This document shows, piece by piece, positions 1 through 6,734 of a stretch of DNA of 46,366 nucleotides. Positions within the stretch are counted from its first letter, which is position 1. The number at the start of each line of letters is the position of its first letter. Made by a program: the position numbers and the translations under genes. The notes beneath the pieces were generated by a model, which did no database searches, was not told the DNA's origin, and worked only from the letters and a program-made list of their open reading frames with translations. Origin of the DNA: an uncultured Clostridia bacterium (GTDB lineage Bacteria > Bacillota > Peptococcia > Peptococcales > Peptococcaceae); NCBI GenBank assembly GCA_944391625.1, contig CALXUG010000021.1, positions 1-46,366 of the forward strand. Direction: 5' to 3'.

Positions 1-38
1 AAAAAACGTCGCTTTTCACAAAGAAACAGCGACGTTTT
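1..38 (-). terminator. Rho-independent terminator
   Basis: AAAACGTCGCT (3–13) pairs perfectly with AGCGACGTTTT (28–38). Read on the minus strand the stem is followed by a T run (positions 6–1). It overlaps the stop codon of the 94-aa gene beside it and would also work in the other direction. Confidence 0.8.
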
Positions 39-321
39 AGTGTAGGTTGGCTCGGTTTTTGTTGTGATTTATGATTATGCCTTTGTAAAGAAACCTAAAA
101 CAAACTTGAAATAAATTTTCGATGTCATTCAATTTTAAATCTTTAATCCCTAAAAAATTTATCGTTAATTTTTCACTTTCTTCCCAACATGGAAAGTCTT
201 TTAAAACTATTGTTAAATCATATCTAGAACACTCATCACCATTAAACTCTCTTGATATTAAAAATTCATTTATATATTTATAAATTTTTTGTTTCTCGTA
301 AATTTCATGTGCAATTTTCAT
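37..321 (-). CDS. hypothetical protein, 94 aa, immunity-type accessory gene
   Basis: I do not recognise this family. The 94-aa product is small, has no signal peptide or membrane segment, and is rich in Ile, Asn and Lys. The ATG at 321 follows a good AAGGAGAG ribosome-binding site, and the stop overlaps a strong terminator, so it is a complete, expressible gene. It lies in a run of small minus-strand genes downstream of the C-terminal tip of an Rhs protein. In many genomes that position is filled by immunity proteins for the swapped toxin ends. This role is inferred from context only. Its AT content is visibly higher than that of the core genes from 4.2 kb on, in keeping with horizontal acquisition. 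Confidence 0.6.
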   Translation of the reverse strand: MKIAHEIYEKQKIYKYINEFLISREFNGDECSRYDLTIVLKDFPCWEESEKLTINFLGIKDLKLNDIENLFQVCFRFLYKGIIINHNKNRANLH

Positions 322-434
322 GGTGCATACTCTCCTTTATGAAATTACATAAAGAGACAAGGGTTAACTGTTTTACATAATTTCGATACGATTTTACTTT
401 ACCACATCGATACTGATCTTCACTGGTTAAGAAT

Positions 435-773
435 TCAGAACTTCCCATATGATCCATAAGGTAGTATTTCGTCACACTTTCCCATAAGATCTAAAGCTTC
501 TTCTTGTAAATCATCTATTTCTTTTGCAAGTTTATCTGGCATTAGTGACTCTATATCTTCCAGAAAACACCCTTTTTGTACAACTTCTATAATCTTTCTA
601 TCAATACCCACATCGCTAAAAAGTTCCAACGCCCAAGGGGAAAAGATTACTAGTTCAGCTTCACGAGTTGTTATCTTATTCGTTTTAAGCGCCTCAAGAG
701 TTCCCAACATGACAATTAAAACTATCTTATCGTTGGATTGTGCTTTCCCATTGGGGATTTCAAATAATCTCAT
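435..773 (-). CDS. DUF3969-like small protein, probable immunity gene
   Basis: The 112-aa product resembles in outline the DUF3969 group: an 'IVMLGTLEAL' opening helix, then 'AELVIFSPWALELF', then 'GCFLEDIESLMPDKL'. The match is from memory of the family pattern, and no catalytic residues are known to me. I chose the ATG at 773 because GGGAGG lies nine bases upstream; a GTG seven codons earlier would begin on the ribosome-binding site itself. It lies 34 bases downstream of the stop of the truncated Rhs tail, the classic position for the cognate immunity gene of an Rhs toxin. A soluble cytoplasmic protein is expected, since no membrane segment is visible. Confidence 0.6.
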   Translation of the reverse strand: MRLFEIPNGKAQSNDKIVLIVMLGTLEALKTNKITTREAELVIFSPWALELFSDVGIDRKIIEVVQKGCFLEDIESLMPDKLAKEIDDLQEEALDLMGKCDEILPYGSYGKF

Positions 774-806
774 TCCATTTTCCCTCCCATCCACTCAAAA
801 TTAACT

Positions 807-956
807 CTAATCATTTTTAACTTTGACATTATTATCTGTAAAATTATATGCTGAAACCATCGCCTTAATCTCTTGATCAATAATCAAAGCAAGACCCATT
901 CCCAGCGGATCCGCATACAGCAACGGATTATTCAATACATAGGTATATTGTACCAT
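807..956 (-). pseudogene. Orphan C-terminal tip of an Rhs/YD-repeat protein
   Basis: The minus strand from 956 to a TAG ending at 807 encodes 49 residues opening with 'YTYVLNNPLLYADPLGM'. This is the hallmark end of the Rhs core (Y-x-Y-x-x-N-N-P-L-x-x-x-D-P-x-G), the point where the polymorphic toxin tail begins. Only about 29 tail residues follow before the stop. Immediately upstream is an in-frame stop and a ~70 bp direct repeat, so the large body of the gene is absent and no ribosome-binding site precedes it. It is either a silent orphan tail module or the stump of a deleted Rhs gene. The next minus-strand gene (DUF3969-like) fits as its former immunity partner. Confidence 0.75.
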
Positions 957-1016
957 ATTCTACAAATTACGTACATTATCTTTTTCCGATCATTTTTTCT
1001 AAGACAACAAAAAAGC
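946..1016. repeat. Flanking direct repeat, copy 1
   Basis: These ~70 bases match positions 4100–4170 in the same orientation with roughly 80% identity by eye. The shared core is AAATTACGTAYATYATC, and both copies end in a CA-rich stretch running into AAAAAAGC. The Rhs coding remnant stops exactly at this copy. The pair brackets the accessory patch. Confidence 0.65.
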
Positions 1017-1142
1017 TCAACTAAGTTTCCCGAATCACGCTTAACAGTTACAGTTACATTTCAACTGACTACATATTTTATTAGATTACCAACTTCATCA
1101 TCTTCAACTTTACCATATTGATACCGTTCTCTTATTTGCACT

Positions 1143-1247
1143 TTAGAAAATAGAGTGAAAGTTTATCAAAACAATGTCCTCATTCACTTTGACCCGTGTC
1201 TTCCCATGACAAATGGGACAGCGCACCCAAAAGCATTTCTCCTGCAC
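1143..1247 (-). pseudogene. Cysteine-rich KTR protein fragment
   Basis: The minus strand reads 'VRCPICHGKTRVKVNEDIVL' and continues for a few residues to a TAA at 1143. CPxCxxKTRxK...ED is the signature of the small cysteine-rich KTR proteins often carried by Tn916-type and other mobile elements of Bacillota. The second Cys pair expected after 'NF' appears only in a shifted frame (LYFLKCK), so a frameshift has destroyed the end. The only possible start is a GTG at 1247 without a good ribosome-binding site. It is a decayed passenger of a past mobile element. Confidence 0.6.
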
Positions 1248-1324
1248 TTTTCGTCATCTCTCTTTAGCTAGTATAGACTTCGCTCTGCATCTCTGTGTCC
1301 TAGTCAATAAATTCACTTTAACTA

Positions 1325-1993
1325 TTAAATAGCTGTTCCATCATAAATTTTTAAACCTTCCATTTCTTCTATTAATGGTAGATATTTCAACTCACGATTC
1401 AATGAAACATCTGCATAAAAGTGATATGTTTCTCGCAAAAAGAAATCCATTTTAGCAAAGTCTTCTTTCTGCCAATAAGCTTCATTATCATCTATGAACT
1501 CATCCAACAAATCTTCCGCATTCACAGTACCCAGCAATAATTCCGGTGAAATTGTTTCAGCAATCTCCCCTTCCATTAACAAAATTTTAGAAAGCAACTC
1601 TCCAGCTTCAAATAATTCTATTAAGAACATTTCTTCATATCGGCCACACACAATCAGTCGTCCTGAATACCTTTCAGAGTATTGTTTTCCTTTTTTTTCT
1701 ACATTTCCAATTTTCCCCGAAGCTAGATAATAACTTATATATATACTGCCATTTACCAAAATATCATTATTATTTAATTCTGCTTGTCGGTGGGATGATA
1801 TCGTTTCTAATGCACCTTGCATCGCAACTTTCTTCCATCTTTCTGACCATTCTTGAACAGCTGCTAATTCTTCGTCCCACTTTTTGTTAATTCTACGCAC
1901 CCGTGATCTAGCTTTCTTCTTGGATTCATTTATAACATCTGTCTCATTTTTCTCTTTTGGAATATGAATACTCAAAAAGTCTTCATTAAACAT
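1325..1993 (-). CDS. hypothetical protein, 222 aa
   Basis: I do not recognise the family. The 222-aa product is soluble. It has a charged, helical N-terminal third rich in Lys and Arg ('KKKARSRVRRINKKWDEEL') and an acidic second half ('LLEEF', 'FIDDNEAYW'). The ATG at 1993 is preceded by GGAGAG at suitable distance. It stands alone on the minus strand between the KTR fragment and an IS3 transposase fragment. Size, acidity and company are typical of immunity proteins in polymorphic-toxin loci, but nothing in the sequence proves that. No signal peptide or membrane helix is apparent. Confidence 0.6.
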   Translation of the reverse strand: MFNEDFLSIHIPKEKNETDVINESKKKARSRVRRINKKWDEELAAVQEWSERWKKVAMQGALETISSHRQAELNNNDILVNGSIYISYYLASGKIGNVEKKGKQYSERYSGRLIVCGRYEEMFLIELFEAGELLSKILLMEGEIAETISPELLLGTVNAEDLLDEFIDDNEAYWQKEDFAKMDFFLRETYHFYADVSLNRELKYLPLIEEMEGLKIYDGTAI

Positions 1994-2053
1994 ACCTTCA
2001 ACTCTCCTTACAACAAAATAAATTGGATAGTCATCATAATATTATTTCCCAAG

Positions 2054-2152
2054 TTAATATGCAAATAATGCTGTAGTCGTTTTAGATACATTGTGTTCTT
2101 GATAATACCGGACAGCATCCAGTTTAAACTGTTTGTCATGTTGTTTTGACAT
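2054..2152 (-). pseudogene. IS3-family transposase OrfA fragment
   Basis: The 32-residue reading frame begins 'MSKQHDKQFKLDAVRYY', the opening of IS3/IS150-type OrfA helix-turn-helix proteins, and ends at a TAA after 'ALFAY'. The ATG at 2152 still has its AAGGAG ribosome-binding site. The rest of OrfA and all of OrfB are missing, so this is a dead stump that marks past insertion and deletion in this patch. Confidence 0.75.
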
Positions 2153-2180
2153 AATAAGATACTCCTTCACTTTGGTACAA

Positions 2181-2744
2181 TTATTGTATCATGTTTTTTG
2201 TTTTCGGATTTCTCATTTTGTCTTGTACTATATAAAAAACACTTGCAGCAAATTTTGATACATAATTTTCATTAAAAAATCTCAGACCATTTTCAGAAAA
2301 AGAAATCAATTTCATATCATCATCTTCTACAGGCTCGTATCCTATAATAATCTCCTCCATCGTGTTTAAACTATATATTCTTTCTAATTCAAAACATAGT
2401 TGCCTACACTTTTTCTGACATTCTTGTATGCTATAAACCTCAAATTCACTGGCTAATACCTGAATTGTAAGATCACAATACTCTTTTTCAATAGCCAGTA
2501 ACAGCATTACATCTTTTAATAAACATCCGACTCTCAATTTTTTCAAATAAAAGTAGCAAGTTCCTACTGTCAGAATATACTCAGAAAAAGAAGTGATTTC
2601 TTGATAAATCAAGTCCTGCTTCTGGTTTTGGTCAAAAAAATGTGATCTGATTATATCTTTTTCCGCTAAATGTAGGCAATTAAAAATAAGATTTTTTACA
2701 TCCTTTTTTACAATGTTTTTCATTACTATTTCTATATAGTCCAT
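2181..2744 (-). CDS. hypothetical protein, 187 aa
   Basis: I do not recognise the family. The 187-aa product is predicted helical and soluble, with many Cys, Leu and Glu residues and no signal peptide. The ATG at 2744 has GAGG six bases upstream. It ends 28 bases before the IS3 OrfA stump. Like its neighbours it is an AT-rich, single, minus-strand gene within the Rhs-associated patch, so an immunity or orphan accessory role is the best contextual guess. No motif supports an enzymatic role. Confidence 0.6.
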   Translation of the reverse strand: MDYIEIVMKNIVKKDVKNLIFNCLHLAEKDIIRSHFFDQNQKQDLIYQEITSFSEYILTVGTCYFYLKKLRVGCLLKDVMLLLAIEKEYCDLTIQVLASEFEVYSIQECQKKCRQLCFELERIYSLNTMEEIIIGYEPVEDDDMKLISFSENGLRFFNENYVSKFAASVFYIVQDKMRNPKTKNMIQ

Positions 2745-2759
2745 ATCGAACCTCTACTC

Positions 2760-2885
2760 TTATTTCCTAATTTCATCTATAAACCTTTTTCCGCATGATT
2801 CCTCACAAAAATATACACCCTGGACTGGCATATTGTATCCGACATGATCAAAATGTATCTCATATCTCTGAGTTTTTCCCTGCTG
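2760..2885 (-). pseudogene. Coding remnant with a C-x(3)-C motif, overlapping the gene at 2860
   Basis: In a frame shifted from the 101-aa gene upstream, the minus strand reads 'YEIHFDHVGYNMPVQGVYFC' and continues 'EESCGKRFIDEIRK' before a TAA at 2760. The composition is protein-like, but the frame has no start codon of its own. It could be the original C-terminus of the gene at 2860–3165, cut off by a frameshift near 'EAAGK', or the tail of a separate lost gene. Confidence 0.4.
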
Positions 2886-3165
2886 CTTCAATTAGCTCTA
2901 TTAGCTCTGCAATATTCATCACAACACTCACTTGACTTCTTAATGCCCCATGTTCCAATGCCACTTCATCTGCTATTATCACGTTGTCAAGATCATCTGC
3001 CTTTTTTACAATAGAATACATATTGCCTTCATAAAAAAAACTTCTTACATTCTCCCATTTTAGTAGATTGATTATATCTTCATAATTATACTTATATATT
3101 TCAATTTGAAAGAAATCATTTAATAGAGCATTTAAGTTATCATTTATATCGGTTCTTACTTCCAT
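2860..3165 (-). CDS. hypothetical protein, 101 aa, possibly frameshifted at its end
   Basis: This is an unrecognised acidic small protein with an N-terminal 'DINDNLNALLNDFF' helix and a hydrophobic 'VSVVMNIAELIELIEAA' end. The start at 3165 lies six bases after AAGGAGG; an ATG two codons earlier touches the ribosome-binding site and is less likely. Immediately past the end, another frame continues with a plausible protein sequence, so the present stop may result from a frameshift. It belongs to the cluster of small immunity-type genes between the Rhs tip and the core genes. Confidence 0.55.
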   Translation of the reverse strand: MEVRTDINDNLNALLNDFFQIEIYKYNYEDIINLLKWENVRSFFYEGNMYSIVKKADDLDNVIIADEVALEHGALRSQVSVVMNIAELIELIEAAGKNSEI

Positions 3166-3266
3166 TTTCATCCTCCTTATACGAAAGACGGAAATATCGT
3201 CCATATATTTCCGAACTCATCCATAACTACTCTTAACTTCGTCGTTAAAATGCCTCAATTTGTTTA

Positions 3267-3878
3267 TTATAAATCATTTCTCTCATCATCACTTGGAGGT
3301 TCATAACGCGTTTTTATGCTGCCATCCGGCATTACAGTCGTTATTACGTCCCAGCAACCCTCACAACCTACCCATTCAATGTTGGCTCTTTCATCGCTGA
3401 TAATCACATAACAAACATTGAACAATATCTCATGATTCCTTAACATTTCCAAAAATGCACTAAATCGCAGTACACCCATAACAATTTCCCGCTCTTTGCC
3501 TTCATAACGCGTATGAAATACCATCATCTCCACAGGAGAACTATATAATAAAAATGTTAAGATATTAATTACTTCTTCATAAACATCATCTAATATGATA
3601 AGCGGTGTTAGATCCCTATCTTTTTCCGGCAGCCATTTGGGAACCAAGTCCTCCGGATTATCATTTTCAAAATCTCCATCACATATCAAATAAGCACTAC
3701 CACTGTTCCCAAACCTATCTTTTAAAAGCATGTATAGCATTCCATTTAAGCTACATAAAAACTGCCATCTATAATATCGTTTTCCATTTCTTTCACACTC
3801 TACTTTAATTGATGTTTCAAAGGGAATTTCCACTGCTTCTTCTTGCTGCAAGACTACCACATTCATATCATATGACAT
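3267..3878 (-). CDS. hypothetical protein, 203 aa
   Basis: I do not recognise the family. The 203-aa product is soluble and acidic and has a mixed alpha/beta pattern with several aromatic clusters ('RYYRWQFLCSLNGMLYML'). Its end is Pro-, Asp- and Arg-rich. The ATG at 3878 has AAGGAG at eight bases. It is the first gene of the minus-strand accessory run, and a copy of the hairpin-rich repeat lies just upstream. It resembles the SMI1/immunity class in size and composition only, and I would not assign that family without a profile search. Confidence 0.6.
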   Translation of the reverse strand: MSYDMNVVVLQQEEAVEIPFETSIKVECERNGKRYYRWQFLCSLNGMLYMLLKDRFGNSGSAYLICDGDFENDNPEDLVPKWLPEKDRDLTPLIILDDVYEEVINILTFLLYSSPVEMMVFHTRYEGKEREIVMGVLRFSAFLEMLRNHEILFNVCYVIISDERANIEWVGCEGCWDVITTVMPDGSIKTRYEPPSDDERNDL

Positions 3879-3950
3879 TTTGTTATCTCCTTAATGAAAA
3901 GTGTATACTTCTCCTTCATTTTATAATAACATTTTTCAAAATCACCAGGA

Positions 3951-4090
3951 GGGCAATATCTTTGCAGAAAGTCCACCTCTGGATGGACTGTAGCAAGCGT
4001 ATTTTATGGAGCTGGACGGAGTCCAAAGCGACAAAAATACGTGCAGCTATTGTCCAGAACAGCGTGTGGACGCTGCAACAGATATTGTCC
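3951..4090 (+). repeat. Hairpin-string repeat element, copy A
   Basis: A ~140 bp element with terminal inverted repeats: GGGCAATATCTTTGCAG at the left, and the reverse of GGACAATATCTGTTGCAG at the right. Inside are the near-palindrome AGTCCACC...TGGACT and the perfect hairpin TGGAC-GGA-GTCCA at 4013–4025. Related copies lie near 11.7, 27.5–27.8 and 40.6 kb. Confidence 0.75.
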
Positions 4091-4099
4091 GATAAATAT

Positions 4100-4170
4100 T
4101 ATTATACCACATTCTGTAAATTACGTATATCATCTTTTACCAATCGTTTTCTCAGGCAGCAAAAAAGCCG
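4100..4170. repeat. Flanking direct repeat, copy 2
   Basis: This is the partner of 946–1016, about 80% identical by eye. It joins copy A of the hairpin element to the ytfJ terminator. On the minus strand it holds an extended -10-like TGTGGTATAAT. Together the two copies bracket 3.1 kb of accessory DNA. Confidence 0.65.
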
Positions 4171-4190
4171 GACACCCTAAAGTATCCGGC
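4161..4190 (-). terminator. Terminator of ytfJ
   Basis: GCCGGA (4167–4172) pairs with TCCGGC (4185–4190). On the minus strand the stem is followed by TTTTTT. It lies 29 bases past the ytfJ stop codon. Confidence 0.8.
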
Positions 4191-4218
4191 CTACACCTAT
4201 GGCCTGTTTCATCGCTGT

Positions 4219-4680
4219 TTAATTGCTGCTTTCTGCAGTCATGCTTTCCTGAATCACTTTTTCCAGTAATTGCTGGGAAAACTGCTCCGCCGGATTTTTA
4301 TCTGCTTTGGATTGCTTTAATTTATCCACCATCTGCGGCACTTCATCCAGCAGTCTGTCAAAAATAGCATTGTGGTCTACCACCTGAAACCGAATATCCT
4401 TTTCGCCCACCAGCAAAAATCCTACCGGCTGCAGGGCAACACCGGCACCGGCGCCGCCGCCAAAAGGAGGCTGTCCTTCTTCTGTACCATCTACCGGATC
4501 TTTTTTCCAGGTAAAATGGGTTCCGCCGGAGGCAAAGCCGCAGCACATTTTGGATACGGGAATAATCACCGTTCCGTTGGGGGTTTCTACCGCATCCCCA
4601 ATAATGGTATTCACCTCTACCATCCCTTTGATATTTTCCATTGCCGTTTCCATCAGTCCGCCAACACAATCAGTTTTCAT
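4219..4680 (-). CDS. ytfJ: GerW-family sporulation protein YtfJ
   Basis: This is a member of the YtfJ/GerW family found in spore-forming Bacillota and their relatives. Recognisable parts in order are the 'LMETAMENIKGMVEVNTIIG' opening, 'ETPNGTVIIPVSKMCCGFASG', a glycine-rich 'PFGGGAGAGV' loop and 'PVGFLLVG', followed by a variable charged C-terminus. Length (153 aa) is typical. GerW-type proteins are needed for normal spore germination in Bacillus subtilis; whether this organism sporulates cannot be judged here. The ATG at 4680 lies inside the end of the DUF2953 gene and follows AAGGAG at ten bases. A TTG two codons earlier is also possible. The overlap indicates translational coupling with its upstream partner, as in other genomes. 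Confidence 0.9.
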   Translation of the reverse strand: MKTDCVGGLMETAMENIKGMVEVNTIIGDAVETPNGTVIIPVSKMCCGFASGGTHFTWKKDPVDGTEEGQPPFGGGAGAGVALQPVGFLLVGEKDIRFQVVDHNAIFDRLLDEVPQMVDKLKQSKADKNPAEQFSQQLLEKVIQESMTAESSN

Positions 4681-5428
4681 ATGCAATCTGCTCCTTCCTG
4701 TCCTGCTCCAGTTTTGCCCGAAAAGCCAGCCAGAGCAGCCATATAGTCATACTGATAAGTTGCCCAATGGATGTGGAGATTATACCTTCTATGGCAATAT
4801 CCTGCCGTTGCTGCTGAAAATCGGGCAGATAGTCTACTTCTACCTGCTCCATCCACTTTGGCGGCAGCACTGATAATACCGCCCAAAATAATGCATAGCT
4901 GTAGGCTGTTCTGTCCGGCTGCGAAAATCCAATCTGGCAGCGCAGCGAAAGGCGGTCCAGCCGCAGCTTGGATAGTATAATACCGACAGACTGTATTACA
5001 AAGGTTAAAATTTGTCTCCAATCGGCATAAAAGGCTCTATGTTCAAAAACCTGCCGCTTTTTTTCCTGTAGATTTTTTTGAATCCTTCTTGAAAATGTTT
5101 CACGTGAAACATTTTCTTTTTCGGAACTAATTTTTTTGTCATAAGGCTTTGCATTATCAAGCTTATGCCCAACAACGTCTGGTCGATTCTTTTCTGTTAT
5201 GATAATTTGCTCTTGCGCTGGCTGCTTGGCTGTTTCTTTTTTGGCATCCGGCACTTGCTCTGCTTTGGCAGGAAACTGCCTGTCATACCGCAGCCACAGC
5301 AGATGCAGCGCCAGCCTGCCGCTCCATGCTCTCTGATGCTGTAAATTAAATTCCAGACGCAAAGGCAACATACAAAAGATAAAACATAAACTCAAAAACA
5401 AAAGAAAAAAACTACTCCCCCAGTGCAT
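4670..5428 (-). CDS. DUF2953 membrane-anchored protein (YtfI-like)
   Basis: The 252-aa product has an N-terminal membrane segment ('FFLLFLSLCFIFCMLPL'), a charged Lys/Gln/Glu-rich linker at about residues 55–125 that is longer than usual, and the DUF2953 body with 'RLSLRCQIGFSQPDRTAYSY'. A second hydrophobic segment lies at the C-terminus ('LISMTIWLLWLAF'). This family almost always precedes ytfJ, as here, and the genes overlap by 11 bases. Function is unknown; a link to spore formation is inferred only from its partner. The linker carries an exact parS palindrome at 5096–5111, encoding 'NVSRET', in the least conserved part of the protein. The ATG at 5428 is assigned from the start of the first membrane helix. 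Confidence 0.85.
   Translation of the reverse strand: MHWGSSFFLLFLSLCFIFCMLPLRLEFNLQHQRAWSGRLALHLLWLRYDRQFPAKAEQVPDAKKETAKQPAQEQIIITEKNRPDVVGHKLDNAKPYDKKISSEKENVSRETFSRRIQKNLQEKKRQVFEHRAFYADWRQILTFVIQSVGIILSKLRLDRLSLRCQIGFSQPDRTAYSYALFWAVLSVLPPKWMEQVEVDYLPDFQQQRQDIAIEGIISTSIGQLISMTIWLLWLAFRAKLEQDRKEQIAYEN
5096..5111. promoter_or_regulatory. parS: parS site (ParB/Spo0J binding palindrome)
   Basis: The 16 bases TGTTTCACGTGAAACA match the Bacillota parS consensus at every position. The symmetry extends five bases further on each side (5091–5116), which chance would rarely give. parS sites nucleate ParB–CTP spreading and usually lie near the replication origin, often inside genes, as here. Confidence 0.85.
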
Positions 5429-5486
5429 GCTATCACCTCGAAAGTAGTTTTCTCTATTTTATGGAATCTTATACCAAAACTGCTGC

Positions 5487-5768
5487 TTAACCCTGTTGGG
5501 AATCATTCCAGATATCCACAACTTTTTCCCATTCTTCGTCATCTTCAATATCATACAGCACATCTTCGCCATTTTCATCCTGCACGATTTTCAAAATGAT
5601 GGCTTCATCTTCTTCTGCGCCTTCTTCCAGTGGAACCAGCACTGCATACTGACCGCCGTCCACTTCTACCATATCAATCATCTGGAATGGGTGTTCCTGA
5701 TCTTCTTCATCCACCAAAATCAGCACATCATCCATTTCTTCTTCTACCATATTTTTTTCTTCTGCCAT
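5487..5768 (-). CDS. DUF1292 family protein
   Basis: The 93-aa, strongly acidic protein is of the DUF1292 (YrzB-like) type, with 'DDVLILVDEEDQEHPFQMID' followed by 'YAVLVPLEEG' and 'AIILKIVQDENGED'. The ATG at 5768 follows GAGGTG at seven bases. A long open extension upstream of it has no ribosome-binding site and is not believed. The family commonly sits next to ruvX and ireB, as it does here, but a terminator after ruvX at about 5.99 kb suggests separate or readthrough transcription. Its biochemical function is unknown. It is predicted to be cytoplasmic. Confidence 0.88.
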   Translation of the reverse strand: MAEEKNMVEEEMDDVLILVDEEDQEHPFQMIDMVEVDGGQYAVLVPLEEGAEEDEAIILKIVQDENGEDVLYDIEDDEEWEKVVDIWNDSQQG

Positions 5769-5982
5769 ATCGAGCACCTCATTTCTTTTATTCACGTCAG
5801 AAAAAGTATGTCCAAAATACGGGAATGTATGCCAGACCAATTTTCTGCCGCTTTGGCAGTTATTTTTTGCACAAACACAAAAAACACCTAGTTTAATATT
5901 GTTATTATACAAGCCTGCAAACATTTTTGCAACCAAAATTTGCAAATCCGCACAGCAAAAACGCCGGAAGCATAGAGCATAC

Positions 5983-6011
5983 AAAAAGGAGCAGGAATCT
6001 CCTGCCCCTTT
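5983..6011 (-). terminator. Terminator downstream of ruvX
   Basis: On the minus strand AAAGGGGCAGG pairs with CCTGCTCCTTT around a short AGATT loop, followed by TTTTT. It ends the alaS–ireB–ruvX run before the DUF1292 gene. Confidence 0.75.
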
Positions 6012-6017
6012 GTCGGC

Positions 6018-6425
6018 TCAAATGCGATCCAGATAACTTTGAAGGATAATCACCGCAGCCATTTTATCAATTACTTTTTTTCGTTTTGCCCGGGATACAT
6101 CTGCTTCCAGCAGAGTCCGTTCTGCACTGACTGTTGTCAGCCGTTCATCTACCCAAATTACTTCAATGTTTCGTTCCGCAGTGAAATCAGCAATAAACTG
6201 CTGCACTTCTTCTGCTTTAAAACCTACCGAACCATCCATATTTTTGGGCAATCCCACAACCAACTGGCTGACCTCATGTTCATCTATCAGCTGCCACAAC
6301 CCCGCAATATCTTTGTCCAGCGTTGTGCGCTGAAAGGTTTGCAGTCCCTGGGCAGTAATTTTCAGCGGATCGCTGAGGGCAACGCCAATTCGTTTGCTGC
6401 CCACATCCAGCGCCATAATTCTCAT
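6018..6425 (-). CDS. ruvX: Putative Holliday junction resolvase / pre-16S rRNA nuclease
   Basis: A YqgF/RuvX family protein of 135 aa with an RNase H-like fold. The start 'MRIMALDVGSKRIGVALSDP' holds the first catalytic aspartate (Asp7). Further along are 'VVGLPKNMDGS', 'VIWVDERLTTVSAE' with the conserved Asp-Glu pair, and 'KKVIDKMAAVIILQSYLD' with the last Asp. In E. coli this enzyme processes the 5' end of 16S rRNA; a role in recombination has also been proposed. It follows ireB by 15 bases in the conserved alaS–ireB–ruvX order, so it is probably co-transcribed. The length is normal for the family. Confidence 0.94.
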   Translation of the reverse strand: MRIMALDVGSKRIGVALSDPLKITAQGLQTFQRTTLDKDIAGLWQLIDEHEVSQLVVGLPKNMDGSVGFKAEEVQQFIADFTAERNIEVIWVDERLTTVSAERTLLEADVSRAKRKKVIDKMAAVIILQSYLDRI

Positions 6426-6440
6426 AAGTTGTTTCTCCTG

Positions 6441-6689
6441 TTATTTTTGCAGATAATTACGAACCAGCGCTTCCACCAGTTCATCCCGTTCCATTTTGCG
6501 AATCAGGGTGCGGGCATTTTTGTGACTGGTAATGTAGGCAGGATCGCCGGAAATAATATAACCGACAATCTGATTGATTGGGTCGTAGCCTTTTTCGACC
6601 AGAGCCTCATATACTGTGTTCAAAATTTCCCGTGTGGCATTGTCTTGCACATTATCCGCTCTAAAAAACATTGTGCTGTCTAAATCCAT
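6441..6689 (-). CDS. ireB: IreB family regulatory phosphoprotein (UPF0297)
   Basis: The 82-aa product matches the UPF0297/IreB family along its length: '[18 protein letters not shown]', '[20 protein letters not shown]', '[20 protein letters not shown]' and '[13 protein letters not shown]'. In Enterococcus faecalis IreB is phosphorylated by the Ser/Thr kinase IreK and influences cephalosporin resistance. The threonines near the N-terminus are candidate phosphosites by analogy. It sits between alaS and ruvX with short spacers, a gene order kept across much of Bacillota. It is cytoplasmic. Confidence 0.94.
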   Translation of the reverse strand: MDLDSTMFFRADNVQDNATREILNTVYEALVEKGYDPINQIVGYIISGDPAYITSHKNARTLIRKMERDELVEALVRNYLQK

Positions 6690-6734
6690 ATCCCGTCACT
6701 CCTTCTTTTCTTCTCATGGAATACTGCTGCATCA

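Noticed and set aside
322-434. Short minus-strand frame in the spacer between the first two genes
   Set aside because: It is open and has a start codon, but no ribosome-binding site, and no recognisable sequence.
873-1121. Plus-strand 82-codon open frame
   Set aside because: It is antisense to the Rhs tip and other remnants, has no ribosome-binding site, and its composition is not protein-like.
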